A DNA stretch of 15,946 bases from Alistipes sp. (GCA_009774895.1 VSOO01000007.1:4862-20807); one strand, 5' to 3'; positions 6,484 to 14,324 are shown, counted from the stretch's first letter. Translations and numbers: made by a program. Notes: generated from the sequence alone by a model not told the origin.

Positions 6484-6752
6484 CTCGCCTGCGGCCCGTG
6501 CCGTCCCGCCGCCGGCGAACCCCAGGATTGCGCAACACGCATACGCCCGTTTCGGAAACCGGCCGCATCCGACACCGGAGCGCGCGCTCCGCTTCCGCCC
6601 TCCCGAAATACCCGCGGGAAACCGGCCGCCGGCTCCCCCAGCAAGCCGACGCAGCCCCCGCACGACGGTCGCACTACGACACGCAGCGCACCCGCAACGC
6701 CGGCACAGCCCCCTCCGGCGCGCCCCCGCAGCGAAAAAACCGGCGGCGACGG

Positions 6753-6783
6753 ATTGCACTTCGCGATTTATCGGTTACCTTTG
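6753..6783 (+). promoter_or_regulatory. recG promoter, leaderless arrangement
   Basis: ATTG (6753-6756), a 19-nt spacer and TACCTTTG (6776-6783) match the Bacteroidetes promoter consensus with one mismatch in the -33 element. Only four bases separate the box from the recG ATG at 6788, so the transcript should start at or next to the A of the ATG. Confidence 0.75.
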
Positions 6784-6787
6784 CGGT

Positions 6788-8896
6788 ATGGAGCGCATTT
6801 TGGACAACGAAGTGAAATTCGTGGCGGGCGTAGGCGAAGCGCGGGCCAAACTCCTCGAACGGGAGCTCGGCATCCGCACCGTGGGCGACCTGCTGAGCCA
6901 CTATCCGTTCCGCTACATCGACCGCACCAAGACCTACCGCATCGGCGAAATCACCGAGGAGGTTTCGCTGGTGCAGTTCCGGGCCCGCGTGACCGGCACG
7001 GCCTATGCCGGGGCAGGGCGCAAGCGCCGATTCACGGTCTTCGTCTCCGACCCCACGGGCTCGGCCGAACTGGTGTGGTTCCAGGGCATCAAGTGGATCG
7101 AGAAACGGATCGAAACGGGGCGCGAATACCTCGTCTTCGGGCGCCCGTCGTTCTTCCGGGGCGAGCTGTCGCTGGTCCACCCCGAGGTGGAGACCATGGA
7201 ACAGGCCCTGAGCCGCAAGGCCGAGAGCACCATGCAGGGCATCTACTCCACCACCGAGAAGCTCTCGGGCGTGCTGGGCACCAAGGGATTCCACAGGATC
7301 GTGTGCAACGCCTGGGAGCTGGTCCGCAACCGCCTCGGCGAGCCGCTGCCCGAGGCCCTGCGCCAGCGCTACGGGCTCGTCACGCTGCACGAAGCGCTGC
7401 ACAACATCCACTTCCCGCAGTCGCCCGAGGCGCTGCGGCAGGCGCAGTACCGCCTCAAGTTCGACGAACTGCTCGGCATCCAGCTCAACATCCAGTCGCG
7501 GCGTTCGGCCCGCATGGCCAGAAACAACGGCTTCCTCTTCCCGAAGGTGGGGGGCGTGTTCCGCACCTTCTACGACGAGAAGCTGCCCTTTCCGCTGACC
7601 GAAGCGCAGAAACGCGTGATCCGCGAAATCCGCCGCGACACGGTCACCGGCTACCAGATGAACCGCCTGTTGCAGGGCGACGTGGGTAGCGGCAAGACCC
7701 TCGTGGCACTCATGTCGATGCTGCTGGCCGTGGACAACGGGTTCCAGGCCTGCATGATGGCCCCCACCGAGATCCTCGCGCGACAGCACTACGCCACCGT
7801 GTGCCGCATGCTCGACGGCATGGAGGTGCGCACGGCCGTGCTGACCGGGGCCTCGAACGCCCGCGAACGCCGCGCCGCGCTCGAAGGCATCGCCGACGGG
7901 TCGATCGACCTGCTGATCGGCACCCACGCCCTGCTCGAAGACCGCGTGCGTTTCGCCAACCTCGGCTTCGTGGTCATCGACGAGCAGCACCGCTTCGGCG
8001 TCGAGCAGCGCGCGCGCCTCTGGACCAAGAACGAGCAGCCGCCCCACATCCTGGTCATGACCGCCACGCCCATACCGCGCACGCTGGCCATGACGCTCTA
8101 CGGCGACCTGGACGTGTCGGTGATCGACGAGCTGCCGCCCGGACGACGCCCCGTCCGCACCGTGCACTACACCGACGCGGCCCGCATGCGGCTCTTCGGC
8201 TTCATGAAGCAGGAGATCCGCAAGGGACGCCAGGTCTACGTGGTCTACCCGCTCATCAAGGAGTCGGAGGCCATGGACTACAAGGACCTGACCGACGGCT
8301 ACGAAGCCATATCGCGCGACTTCCCCCTGCCGGAGTTCGTCACGACCGTCTGCCACGGCAAGATGAAGCCCGCGGACAAGGAGGAGTCGATGCGTCAGTT
8401 CAAGAGCGGCGAAGCCCACATCATGGTCGCCACGTCGGTCATCGAGGTGGGCGTGGACGTTCCGAACGCCACGGTCATGGTGATCGAGTCGGCCGAGCGC
8501 TTCGGGCTCTCGCAGCTCCACCAGCTGCGCGGCCGCGTGGGCCGCGGCGGCGAACAGTCGTACTGCATCCTCATGTCGGGCGAGAAGCTCTCGCGCGAGT
8601 CGCGCGCCCGGCTCGACGCCATGTGCCAGACGGGCGACGGCTTCCGGCTGGCGGAACTCGACCTCAAGCTGCGGGGCGCGGGCGACATCAACGGCACGCT
8701 CCAGAGCGGCATGGCACTCGATTTGAAGATCGCCAATCCGACGCTCGACACGCAGCTGCTCACCCTCACGCGCGACGCGGCGGAGGAGCTCCTCGCCCGC
8801 GACCGCACCCTCGCGCTGCCCGAGCACGCCGGACTGCGCGAACTGAAGCAGCGCTACGCCGGAGGGGCGGAACGCGATTTTTCGATGATTTCGTGA
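6788..8896 (+). CDS. recG: ATP-dependent DNA helicase RecG
   Basis: RecG is a double-strand DNA translocase that regresses stalled replication forks and branch-migrates Holliday junctions in the cytoplasm. The 702 residues match the family's usual length. An N-terminal wedge/OB-fold domain (about 60-135) precedes two helicase lobes with Walker A GDVGSGKT (297-304), DEQH (398-401), motif III TATPIPRT (425-432) and motif VI QLRGRVGRG (579-587). The C-terminal TRG-type motif RGAGDINGTLQSG (629-641) couples ATP use to translocation. I chose the ATG at 6788 (MERILDNEVKFVAGVG) because it is the family N-terminus and a promoter box ends four bases before it. The in-frame ATG at 6293 would add 165 low-complexity residues and is rejected. 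DUF3108 follows after 51 nt and may be co-transcribed. Confidence 0.97.
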   Translation: MERILDNEVKFVAGVGEARAKLLERELGIRTVGDLLSHYPFRYIDRTKTYRIGEITEEVSLVQFRARVTGTAYAGAGRKRRFTVFVSDPTGSAELVWFQGIKWIEKRIETGREYLVFGRPSFFRGELSLVHPEVETMEQALSRKAESTMQGIYSTTEKLSGVLGTKGFHRIVCNAWELVRNRLGEPLPEALRQRYGLVTLHEALHNIHFPQSPEALRQAQYRLKFDELLGIQLNIQSRRSARMARNNGFLFPKVGGVFRTFYDEKLPFPLTEAQKRVIREIRRDTVTGYQMNRLLQGDVGSGKTLVALMSMLLAVDNGFQACMMAPTEILARQHYATVCRMLDGMEVRTAVLTGASNARERRAALEGIADGSIDLLIGTHALLEDRVRFANLGFVVIDEQHRFGVEQRARLWTKNEQPPHILVMTATPIPRTLAMTLYGDLDVSVIDELPPGRRPVRTVHYTDAARMRLFGFMKQEIRKGRQVYVVYPLIKESEAMDYKDLTDGYEAISRDFPLPEFVTTVCHGKMKPADKEESMRQFKSGEAHIMVATSVIEVGVDVPNATVMVIESAERFGLSQLHQLRGRVGRGGEQSYCILMSGEKLSRESRARLDAMCQTGDGFRLAELDLKLRGAGDINGTLQSGMALDLKIANPTLDTQLLTLTRDAAEELLARDRTLALPEHAGLRELKQRYAGGAERDFSMIS

Positions 8897-8924
8897 CCGC
8901 ACGCACACCATGCGGCGGACAGCA

Positions 8925-8932
8925 TACGTTAG
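8925..8932 (+). promoter_or_regulatory. Possible weak -7 box before the DUF3108 gene
   Basis: TACGTTAG differs from TAnnTTTG at one defined base and lies 15 nt before the ATG at 8948. No -33 element is visible at normal spacing, so read-through from recG is equally likely. Confidence 0.3.
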
Positions 8933-8947
8933 TAAATACAGACACCG

Positions 8948-9745
8948 ATGAAACGACTCGCAGTTTTCCTCATACCGCTCCTCGCCGCACTCCCCGCAGC
9001 GGCCCAGCTCTACCAGCCGGGCGAAGTGCTGGAGTACCGCGTGAGCTACAAGGCCAAGCTATTCCCCAACACCGAGGTGGGTTCGGTGGAGGTCGCCACC
9101 TCGTGCGGCACGCACGACGGCCGGCCCGTATACCGGGTCGATGCGCGCGGCCGCACGCTGCCCACCTACCGGTGGTTCTTCGATCTGGACGACCGCTACA
9201 CGGTCTGCGTCGATACGGCCGCGATGCGCCCCATACACTTCAGCAGCGACATCAAGGAGGGTGACTACACCTTCTGGAGCCGCTACGACTACGACTGGGA
9301 CCGCTACGAGGCCGCAACGACCTGGCAGAGCCGCCGGAATCCCGAGCAGAGCAAGCGCATCGCGCTCACCGACGCCAGTCTGGACGCCATATCGCTCTTC
9401 TTCCGCATGCGGAGCGCCGACCCAGACAGCTTCCGCGCCGGCGAATCGGAGGTGCTCGAAATGGTGCTCCAGGACACCGTGCGGCGCATACGCTACCGCT
9501 TCGAGGGCCGCGAGCAGAAGAAGATCCGCAACATGGGCAAATACCGCACGCTGCGCTTCGCCTGCCAGCTGGGCACCACGGAGAACTTCTCGTTCACCGA
9601 CGGCACGGAGTTCACGATCTGGATTTCGGACGACGAGAACAAAATCCCGCTCTACCTCGAATCCCCCGTGCGCGTGGGCAGCGTGCAGGCCTACATCTCG
9701 GGGTACCGGGGGCTGCGCTATCCGGTTTCGAGCCTCATACGATAG
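8948..9745 (+). CDS. Exported DUF3108 family protein
   Basis: This 265-residue protein has a clear Sec signal peptide (MKRLAVFLIPLLAALPAAA, cleavage before Gln20). The mature part opens with YQPGEVLEYRVSYKAKLF and continues through GSVEV, a YRWFFDLDDRY segment and repeated aromatic-rich strands ending ISGYRGLRYPVSS. This pattern, Y..GE.L.Y.VSY....G, is typical of DUF3108, predicted beta-rich periplasmic proteins of unknown function often found near cell-envelope genes. There are no lipobox and no membrane segments beyond the signal. It lies 51 nt after recG and is followed by another envelope protein with its own promoter. No substrate or partner can be named from sequence. Confidence 0.85.
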   Translation: MKRLAVFLIPLLAALPAAAQLYQPGEVLEYRVSYKAKLFPNTEVGSVEVATSCGTHDGRPVYRVDARGRTLPTYRWFFDLDDRYTVCVDTAAMRPIHFSSDIKEGDYTFWSRYDYDWDRYEAATTWQSRRNPEQSKRIALTDASLDAISLFFRMRSADPDSFRAGESEVLEMVLQDTVRRIRYRFEGREQKKIRNMGKYRTLRFACQLGTTENFSFTDGTEFTIWISDDENKIPLYLESPVRVGSVQAYISGYRGLRYPVSSLIR

Positions 9746-9765
9746 GAATTTTCAACAAACATCGC

Positions 9766-9773
9766 TATATTTG
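9766..9773 (+). promoter_or_regulatory. -7 box of the membrane coiled-coil gene
   Basis: TATATTTG is a full match to TAnnTTTG and ends 20 nt before the ATG at 9794. It sits in the AT-richest stretch of the 48-bp gap after the DUF3108 stop. A -33 element is not evident. Confidence 0.65.
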
Positions 9774-9793
9774 CGGAAACAAAACCCACTACT

Positions 9794-10729
9794 ATGGAGG
9801 AGAACACCCGGGGCCACGTGCCCGAAGAGTACGAAGAGTACGACTACGACCGCCGTCCCGACGCGGGCAAGGCCATGCGCGGCTACCGCATCGTCATCAT
9901 CCTCTTGTCGATCATACTCGTGGCCCTTTCGGCGCTCTATTACAGCATCCACCGCCAGCAGAAGATCGACAACGAGCTGTTGCAGGCCGACCGCGACGCC
10001 ATACAGAACGACCTGAACGGACTGATGGAGGACTACGACAACCTGCGCGTGAGCAACGACACGATCACCGCCAGCCTCAACTTCGAACGGCTGCGCGCCG
10101 ACTCGCTCATGGACCGCCTGAAGAAAGAGCGCAGCTGGAACCTCGCCAAGATCCGCGAGTACCAGAGCCAGGTGAAGCTGCTGCGCTCGGTGGCCGAGGG
10201 CTACGTGCGCCAGATCGACTCGCTCAACACGCTGAACAAGAAACTCATCAACGAGAACATCACCTACCGCAAGGAGATCTCGACGGCCCAGATGCGCGCC
10301 GAAATGGCCGAGGAGAAGGCCGCCGAGCTGGACAACAAGGTGCGCGCCGGTTCGGTCATCCGGGCCCGCGACATCCGCCTCGTGCCGCTCAACGCCAACA
10401 GCAAGGAGGTGACCCGCGTGCGCAACGCCGCACGCCTGCGTGCCGACTTCGTGCTGACGGCCAACGAACTGGCCGTGCCGGGCGGCAAAACCGTCTATGT
10501 GCGCATCCTCTCGCCCGACGGCTACGTGCTGACCACCGAGGAGCAGCCCACCTTCTCCTTCGAGGGCGAGCGGCTCACCTACTCCGCATCGCGCGACGTG
10601 GATTACCAGAACGAGGACCTCGCCGTAGGCATCTACTACAACAGCTCGGGCTTCACGGCCGGCACCTACGAAGTGCAGCTCTACTGCGACGGCTACCTGA
10701 TCGGCACGTCCCGCATCGCCCTGCGGTAA
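9794..10729 (+). CDS. Single-pass membrane protein with coiled coil and C-terminal beta domain
   Basis: I do not recognise a named family. The 311 residues divide into an acidic, Tyr-rich cytoplasmic N-terminus (1-30: EEYEEYDYD), one transmembrane helix (about 33-51), a long coiled coil (about 55-185) with heptad-like Leu/Ile spacing, and a C-terminal domain (about 188-311) of alternating strands ending YEVQLYCDGYLIGTSRIALR, which looks like a beta-sandwich. Arg/His residues after the helix and an acidic segment before it leave topology uncertain, but an exported coiled coil carrying an outward beta domain is the simplest reading. Proteins of this shape occur widely in Bacteroidales as conserved hypotheticals. 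It follows DUF3108 with its own promoter and ends before a strong hairpin. An envelope-spanning or scaffolding role is inference only. Confidence 0.8.
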   Translation: MEENTRGHVPEEYEEYDYDRRPDAGKAMRGYRIVIILLSIILVALSALYYSIHRQQKIDNELLQADRDAIQNDLNGLMEDYDNLRVSNDTITASLNFERLRADSLMDRLKKERSWNLAKIREYQSQVKLLRSVAEGYVRQIDSLNTLNKKLINENITYRKEISTAQMRAEMAEEKAAELDNKVRAGSVIRARDIRLVPLNANSKEVTRVRNAARLRADFVLTANELAVPGGKTVYVRILSPDGYVLTTEEQPTFSFEGERLTYSASRDVDYQNEDLAVGIYYNSSGFTAGTYEVQLYCDGYLIGTSRIALR

Positions 10730-10801
10730 CGGACGCACCGCGACACCCGGGAGAGGACCTGCAGCACGTCCGCGGCCTCCCCCACCCACTTACCGAATGC
10801 A

Positions 10802-10837
10802 CGGAGCCCGGCCGCAACGCATCGCAGCCGGGCTCCG
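10802..10837. terminator. 11-bp GC-rich hairpin between convergent genes
   Basis: CGGAGCCCGGC (10802-10812) and GCCGGGCTCCG (10827-10837) form a perfect 11-bp stem with a 14-nt loop. It lies between the stop of the coiled-coil gene (10729) and the stop of the convergent ROK kinase gene (10862), so it could act on both strands. Neither strand has a T tract after it, so this is not a textbook intrinsic terminator. Confidence 0.55.
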
Positions 10838-10861
10838 CCGTATCCACACGGCCGCAGCGCG

Positions 10862-11863
10862 CTACTCCCCGCCTTGCCAGACGAGCGCCGCAGCCCCCAG
10901 AATCGCCGCATTCTTACCCTGGAGTCCGCTCGGCAGCAGCTTGACCTTCCCGCGGAACACGGGCATCATGTGCTCCTCCATGTACCACTGCACGGGGTCG
11001 AACAGCAGCTTGCCCGCCTTGGCCAGGCCGCCGAAGAAGAAGACGGCTTCGGGCGACGTGATCGTCACCACGTCGGCCAGCGCACGGCCCAGCACCTCGC
11101 CCGTGAACCGGAAGGTCTCCAGCGCGACGGGGTCGCCCTCGGCGGCCGCGGCCGACACGATCGAGGCATCGAAATCGTCATACGCCACGGCACGCAGGCG
11201 GCTCGGCTCGGTCATCCGGGCCATCGTCTCGAACGCCGTGCGCTTGACGCCCGTGGCCGACACGTAGGTCTCCAGGCAGCCGCAGCGTCCGCAGCCGCAG
11301 CGCCGCCCGCCGCGCTCGACGACCACGTGGCCCAGTTCGCCCGCGAAGCCGTCGTGGCCGTAGATCATGGCGCCGTTGGCGACGAAACCCGATCCGAGTC
11401 CCGTGCCGAGCGTAATCATGATGAAATCCTTCATACCCCGCGCATTGCCATAGACCATTTCGCCCACCGTGGCGGCGTTGGCGTCGTTGGTCACCAGCAC
11501 CCGCACCCCGGGGAAGCGCGCACCGATGTCGTCCGCCAGCGGGAAGACGCGCCGTTCGGGCCGGGGATCCGCCTCGTCGGCGGCGAAGCGCCAAAGGTTG
11601 GCCGGCTGCTCGATCGTGCCCCGGTGGTAGTTGGCATTGGGCGCACCGATGCCGATGCCCGCCAGCTCGTACTCGAACGAGAGGCTGTCGGCCATGGCCC
11701 GCAGCTCTGCGCACAACTCCTCCACATAGGCGGTGTAATCCCCGAATTCGGGGAACTTCTTCGTCGGAATGACCGACTCGGCATAGAGGTCGCCGTGTTC
11801 GTCCACCAGGCCGAATGCCGTGTTGATGCCGCCGATATCGACACCGATCGCAAGTTTTTTCAT
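10862..11863 (-). CDS. ROK family sugar kinase, glucokinase-like
   Basis: ROK kinases transfer phosphate from ATP to glucose, fructose, N-acetylmannosamine or related sugars. The 333 residues include the phosphate motif VDIGGINTAFGLVD (8-21, with Asp9), the catalytic TNDANAA (125-131, Asp127), the LGTGLGSGF loop (152-160), the ELGH motif (176-179) and the zinc-binding CGCGRCGC (C189, C191, C194, C196, with His179). All key residues are present and there is no helix-turn-helix domain, so this is an enzyme, not a NagC/XylR-type repressor. Glucokinase is the likeliest activity; GlcNAc or ManNAc kinase cannot be excluded. It is monocistronic here, divergent from the polyprenyl synthase gene, with no clear promoter box in front of the ATG. 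A strong hairpin (10802-10837) follows its stop. Confidence 0.9.
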   Translation of the reverse strand: MKKLAIGVDIGGINTAFGLVDEHGDLYAESVIPTKKFPEFGDYTAYVEELCAELRAMADSLSFEYELAGIGIGAPNANYHRGTIEQPANLWRFAADEADPRPERRVFPLADDIGARFPGVRVLVTNDANAATVGEMVYGNARGMKDFIMITLGTGLGSGFVANGAMIYGHDGFAGELGHVVVERGGRRCGCGRCGCLETYVSATGVKRTAFETMARMTEPSRLRAVAYDDFDASIVSAAAAEGDPVALETFRFTGEVLGRALADVVTITSPEAVFFFGGLAKAGKLLFDPVQWYMEEHMMPVFRGKVKLLPSGLQGKNAAILGAAALVWQGGE

Positions 11864-12103
11864 ATAGGAACCAATCCGTTACGGTTAGACTTCACCGGAG
11901 AAAGACGCCGCACGGCACGCGGAAAACTCCGCGCCGCACGCCGCAAGGGCCCATCGTGCGACCCGCCTGCCGCCGCCGGCGACCGCACGGCCCCGAACGC
12001 GGCGAATCCGGTTTCTTTCCTCAAAGTTAGGGATAAATTTCGCGTACTCCCAAACTTTTTTGCTATTTTTGAGGGCTTGTTTCACCCGAAAAACACTTTT
12101 TTC
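11864..12103. other. Divergent intergenic region
   Basis: The 240-bp region between the ROK kinase and polyprenyl synthase genes has no credible gene. The left two thirds are GC-rich; the last 90 bp are AT-rich and hold the rightward promoter. A short hairpin CGCGG/CCGCG (11918-11922, 11929-11933) is present. I find no TAnnTTTG box facing the ROK gene. Confidence 0.6.
12064..12071 (+). promoter_or_regulatory. -7 box of the polyprenyl synthase operon
   Basis: TATTTTTG fully matches TAnnTTTG and ends 32 nt before the ATG at 12104. A TTTC (12038-12041) lies 22 nt upstream as a weak -33 candidate. It lies inside a much longer in-frame open sequence and so supports the start at 12104. Confidence 0.65.
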
Positions 12104-13075
12104 ATGCAAGATACCGAACGTCTGCTCGCCTCCGTCGAGAACTACCTCGCGCAACAGGAGCTGCCCTCCGAACCCGAGAAGCTCTACGCCCCCATCGGCT
12201 ATTCGCTCTCGGGCGGCGGCAAACGCCTCCGTCCGATGCTGCTGATGCTCACGTGCGGCATCTTCAGCGACCGGCCCGAGCGCGCCATGCCCGCGGCGGC
12301 GGCCGTCGAGGACTTCCACAACTTCCCGCTGCTGCACGACGACATCATGGACAATGCGGCCATGCGCCGCGGCAAGCCCTCGGTCGCGGCCCGCTGGGGC
12401 CGCAACGTGGCCATCCTCTCGGGCGACGCCATGCTCATCTGGGCCTACCGCCTGCTGGGCCAGGTGGAGCCCGCCCTGCTGCCGCGCATCCTCGCCGAAT
12501 TCAACGAAATGGCCATCGGCGTGTGCGAGGGCCAGCAGTACGACATGGACTATGAGGAGCGGCAGAAGGTCTCGGTGGTCGAATACATGCGCATGATCGA
12601 GCTGAAGACCTCGGTGCTGCTGGGCGGCGCCGTGGTGATCGGCGCCCTGCTGGGCGGCGCGACGGCGGAGGACTGCGCCCGAATGCGCAAGTTCGCCATC
12701 GAGCTGGGTCTGGCCTTCCAGTTGCAGGACGACCTGCTGGACAGCTACGGCGACGAGCGCCTGGGCAAGCCCATCGGCGGCGACATCCTCGAAGGCAAGC
12801 AGACCTACCTCATGATTACGGCCATGAGCCGCGCCTCGGAGGAGGATCGCGAGGTGCTGCGGCACACCCACACGGACCCCGCGCTGGGCCCCGCGGAGAA
12901 GATCGCCCGCGTGAAAGCCGTATACGACAAATACGACATCCCCCGACTCACGGAACAGCAAATTTCGCTCCGCTTCGAACGGGCGCTGGCCCAGCTCGAC
13001 ACCCTCACCGCCGAACCCGGACGCACCGCCACGCTGCGACGCTACGCCGAGAGCCTCATGGGACGCAAACACTGA
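12104..13075 (+). CDS. Polyprenyl diphosphate synthase (trans-isoprenyl chain elongation)
   Basis: This enzyme adds isopentenyl diphosphate units to an allylic primer, supplying chains for menaquinone or other prenyl lipids. The 323 residues show the GGGKRLRP motif (37-44), the first aspartate-rich motif DDIMD (79-83), RRGKPSV (88-94) and the second aspartate-rich motif QDDLLD (208-213). The first motif is the plain DDxxD form, unlike the DDxxxxD of typical bacterial farnesyl synthases. Phe74, five residues before the first Asp, is aromatic, a feature known to limit chain length in several short-chain members. A C15-C20 product is therefore possible, but chain length cannot be settled from sequence. 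The ATG at 12104 begins MQDTERLLASVENYL, a usual N-terminus. The U32 gene starts one base after the stop, so the two share an operon. Confidence 0.93.
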   Translation: MQDTERLLASVENYLAQQELPSEPEKLYAPIGYSLSGGGKRLRPMLLMLTCGIFSDRPERAMPAAAAVEDFHNFPLLHDDIMDNAAMRRGKPSVAARWGRNVAILSGDAMLIWAYRLLGQVEPALLPRILAEFNEMAIGVCEGQQYDMDYEERQKVSVVEYMRMIELKTSVLLGGAVVIGALLGGATAEDCARMRKFAIELGLAFQLQDDLLDSYGDERLGKPIGGDILEGKQTYLMITAMSRASEEDREVLRHTHTDPALGPAEKIARVKAVYDKYDIPRLTEQQISLRFERALAQLDTLTAEPGRTATLRRYAESLMGRKH

Positions 13076-13076
13076 T

Positions 13077-14324
13077 ATGAAACGTTCGGACATAGAACTG
13101 ATGGCTCCCGTGGGGAGCTACGAGGCGCTCGCCGCAGCCATACAGGCCGGAGCCGACGCCGTATATTTCGGCGTGGGGGCGCTCAACATGCGCGCCCACT
13201 CGGCCGCCAACTTCACCGAAGAGGACCTCGCCCGCATCGTACGCACGGCGCACGACGCGGGCGTCCGCACCTACCTCACGGTCAATACCATCGTCTACGA
13301 CGACGAGATGCCGACGCTCCGCGCCCTGCTCGAACGGGCCCGCAGCGAGGGGGTCGATGCCGTGATCGCCTCGGACATGGCGGCCATACTCGCCGCACGC
13401 GAACTGGGCATCGAGGTCCACATCTCGACCCAGTGCAACATCTCGAACGCCGCGGCGGCGCGTTTCTACGCGCAGTGGGCCGACGTGGCGGTGCTTGCCC
13501 GCGAGCTGTCGCTCGACCAGGTGGCCCGCATCCGCGACGCGATCCGCGACGAGGGGATCCGCGGCCCGAAGGGCGAACTGCTGAAGATCGAGATGTTCGC
13601 GCACGGCGCGCTCTGCATGTCGATTTCGGGCAAGTGCTACCTCAGCCTCTACGAAACGGGCTGCTCGGCGAACCGGGGTTCGTGCCGCCAGCTGTGCCGC
13701 CGCAAGTACACCGTCACCGACCGCGAGACGGGCGCGGCGCTCGACATCGACGGCCGCTACGTCCTATCGCCCAAGGACCTCTGCACGATCGACTTCCTCG
13801 ACCGCTTCATCGAGGCGGGCGTGGGCGTGCTGAAAATCGAGGGCCGCGCGCGCGGCGCCGAGTACGTCAAACGCGTGGTCGGCTGCTACGACCGCGCGCT
13901 GCGGGCACTGGAGGCGGGCACCTACACGCCCGAATACGCCGCGCAGCTCAAGGAGGAGCTGGCCACGGTATTCAACCGCGGATTCTGGGAGGGATACTAC
14001 GCCGGCCGCCCCGTGGCGGAGCTGAGCGCACGCTACGGCTCGTCGGCCACGCGGCGCAAGGTCTACGTGGGCAAGGTGGTGAACTTCTACCGCAAGCTCT
14101 CGGTGGCCGAGGTGCTGGTGGAAGCGGCTCCTGTGGCCGTGGGCGACGAGATATTCTTCACGGGCCCCACCACGGGCGTGGCCGAACAGCGCGTCGAGGC
14201 ACTCCACGTGGGCGACGAGGGGCGCCCCGCACAGCAGGCCGTGCAGGGCGAGCTGTGCTCCGTCCGCACGCCGGAGGCCGTGCGCCGGGGCGACAAACTC
14301 TACAAGATGGAGGCGGCGGATTAA
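13077..14324 (+). CDS. U32 family protein, TrhP-like tRNA uridine hydroxylation factor
   Basis: The 415-residue protein starts with IELMAPVGSYEALAAAIQAGADAVYFG, the U32 barrel opening, and contains an exact U32 signature from E172 to S190 (EMFAHGALC....GKCYLS). Conserved cysteines C180, C187, C203 and C207 (with C196 and C236 nearby) are placed to hold an Fe-S cluster. The C-terminal part (about 325-415) is the small beta domain of the family. The family was named collagenase-like peptidase, but well-studied relatives of this size (TrhP/YegQ, YrrO) make 5-hydroxyuridine at tRNA position 34 using prephenate. I favour that role over protease activity. It begins one base after the polyprenyl synthase stop. 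The MFS gene follows after 19 nt. UbiU, another U32 member, works in quinone synthesis, so the pairing with a prenyl synthase leaves a quinone-related role open. Confidence 0.9.
   Translation: MKRSDIELMAPVGSYEALAAAIQAGADAVYFGVGALNMRAHSAANFTEEDLARIVRTAHDAGVRTYLTVNTIVYDDEMPTLRALLERARSEGVDAVIASDMAAILAARELGIEVHISTQCNISNAAAARFYAQWADVAVLARELSLDQVARIRDAIRDEGIRGPKGELLKIEMFAHGALCMSISGKCYLSLYETGCSANRGSCRQLCRRKYTVTDRETGAALDIDGRYVLSPKDLCTIDFLDRFIEAGVGVLKIEGRARGAEYVKRVVGCYDRALRALEAGTYTPEYAAQLKEELATVFNRGFWEGYYAGRPVAELSARYGSSATRRKVYVGKVVNFYRKLSVAEVLVEAAPVAVGDEIFFTGPTTGVAEQRVEALHVGDEGRPAQQAVQGELCSVRTPEAVRRGDKLYKMEAAD

Larger units (their letters stand above)
6248..6787. other. 540-bp non-coding spacer dense in inverted repeats
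   Basis: I find no credible gene on either strand between the radical SAM gene and recG. The open frame that leads in phase into recG is Pro/Ala/Arg-rich and reads like GC-rich spacer. Structure is dense. CCGGCAGT (6428-6435) pairs with ACTGCCGG (6443-6450). The latter forms the palindrome ACTGCCGGCAGT (6443-6454) with a second CCGGCAGT, and that copy pairs with ACTGCCG (6477-6483) around an inner stem CCGCCGC/GCGGCGG (6458-6464, 6470-6476). There is a 16-bp palindrome at 6576-6591 and a 13-bp direct repeat GGAAACCGGCCGC at 6554-6566 and 6617-6629. The recG promoter lies at the right end. Confidence 0.6.

Noticed and set aside
6207..6674. Minus-strand open frame of 155 codons with several Cys and Gly residues, considered as a small peptide gene near the rSAM enzyme
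   Set aside because: It runs into the rSAM coding region, has no ribosome binding site or promoter box, and its Cys/Gly/Arg content follows from GC-rich codons.
6293..6787. N-terminal extension of RecG or a separate proline-rich protein
   Set aside because: The composition matches GC-rich spacer, RecG families start at the MERILDNEVKF region, and the promoter box lies directly before 6788.
6674..8911. Open frame of 745 codons on the minus strand covering all of recG
   Set aside because: It is an exact antisense shadow of recG with biased His/Ala/Arg/Val composition and no promoter or family motif.
10862..11863. ROK protein as a transcriptional repressor
   Set aside because: The protein starts directly with the kinase phosphate motif and has no N-terminal helix-turn-helix.
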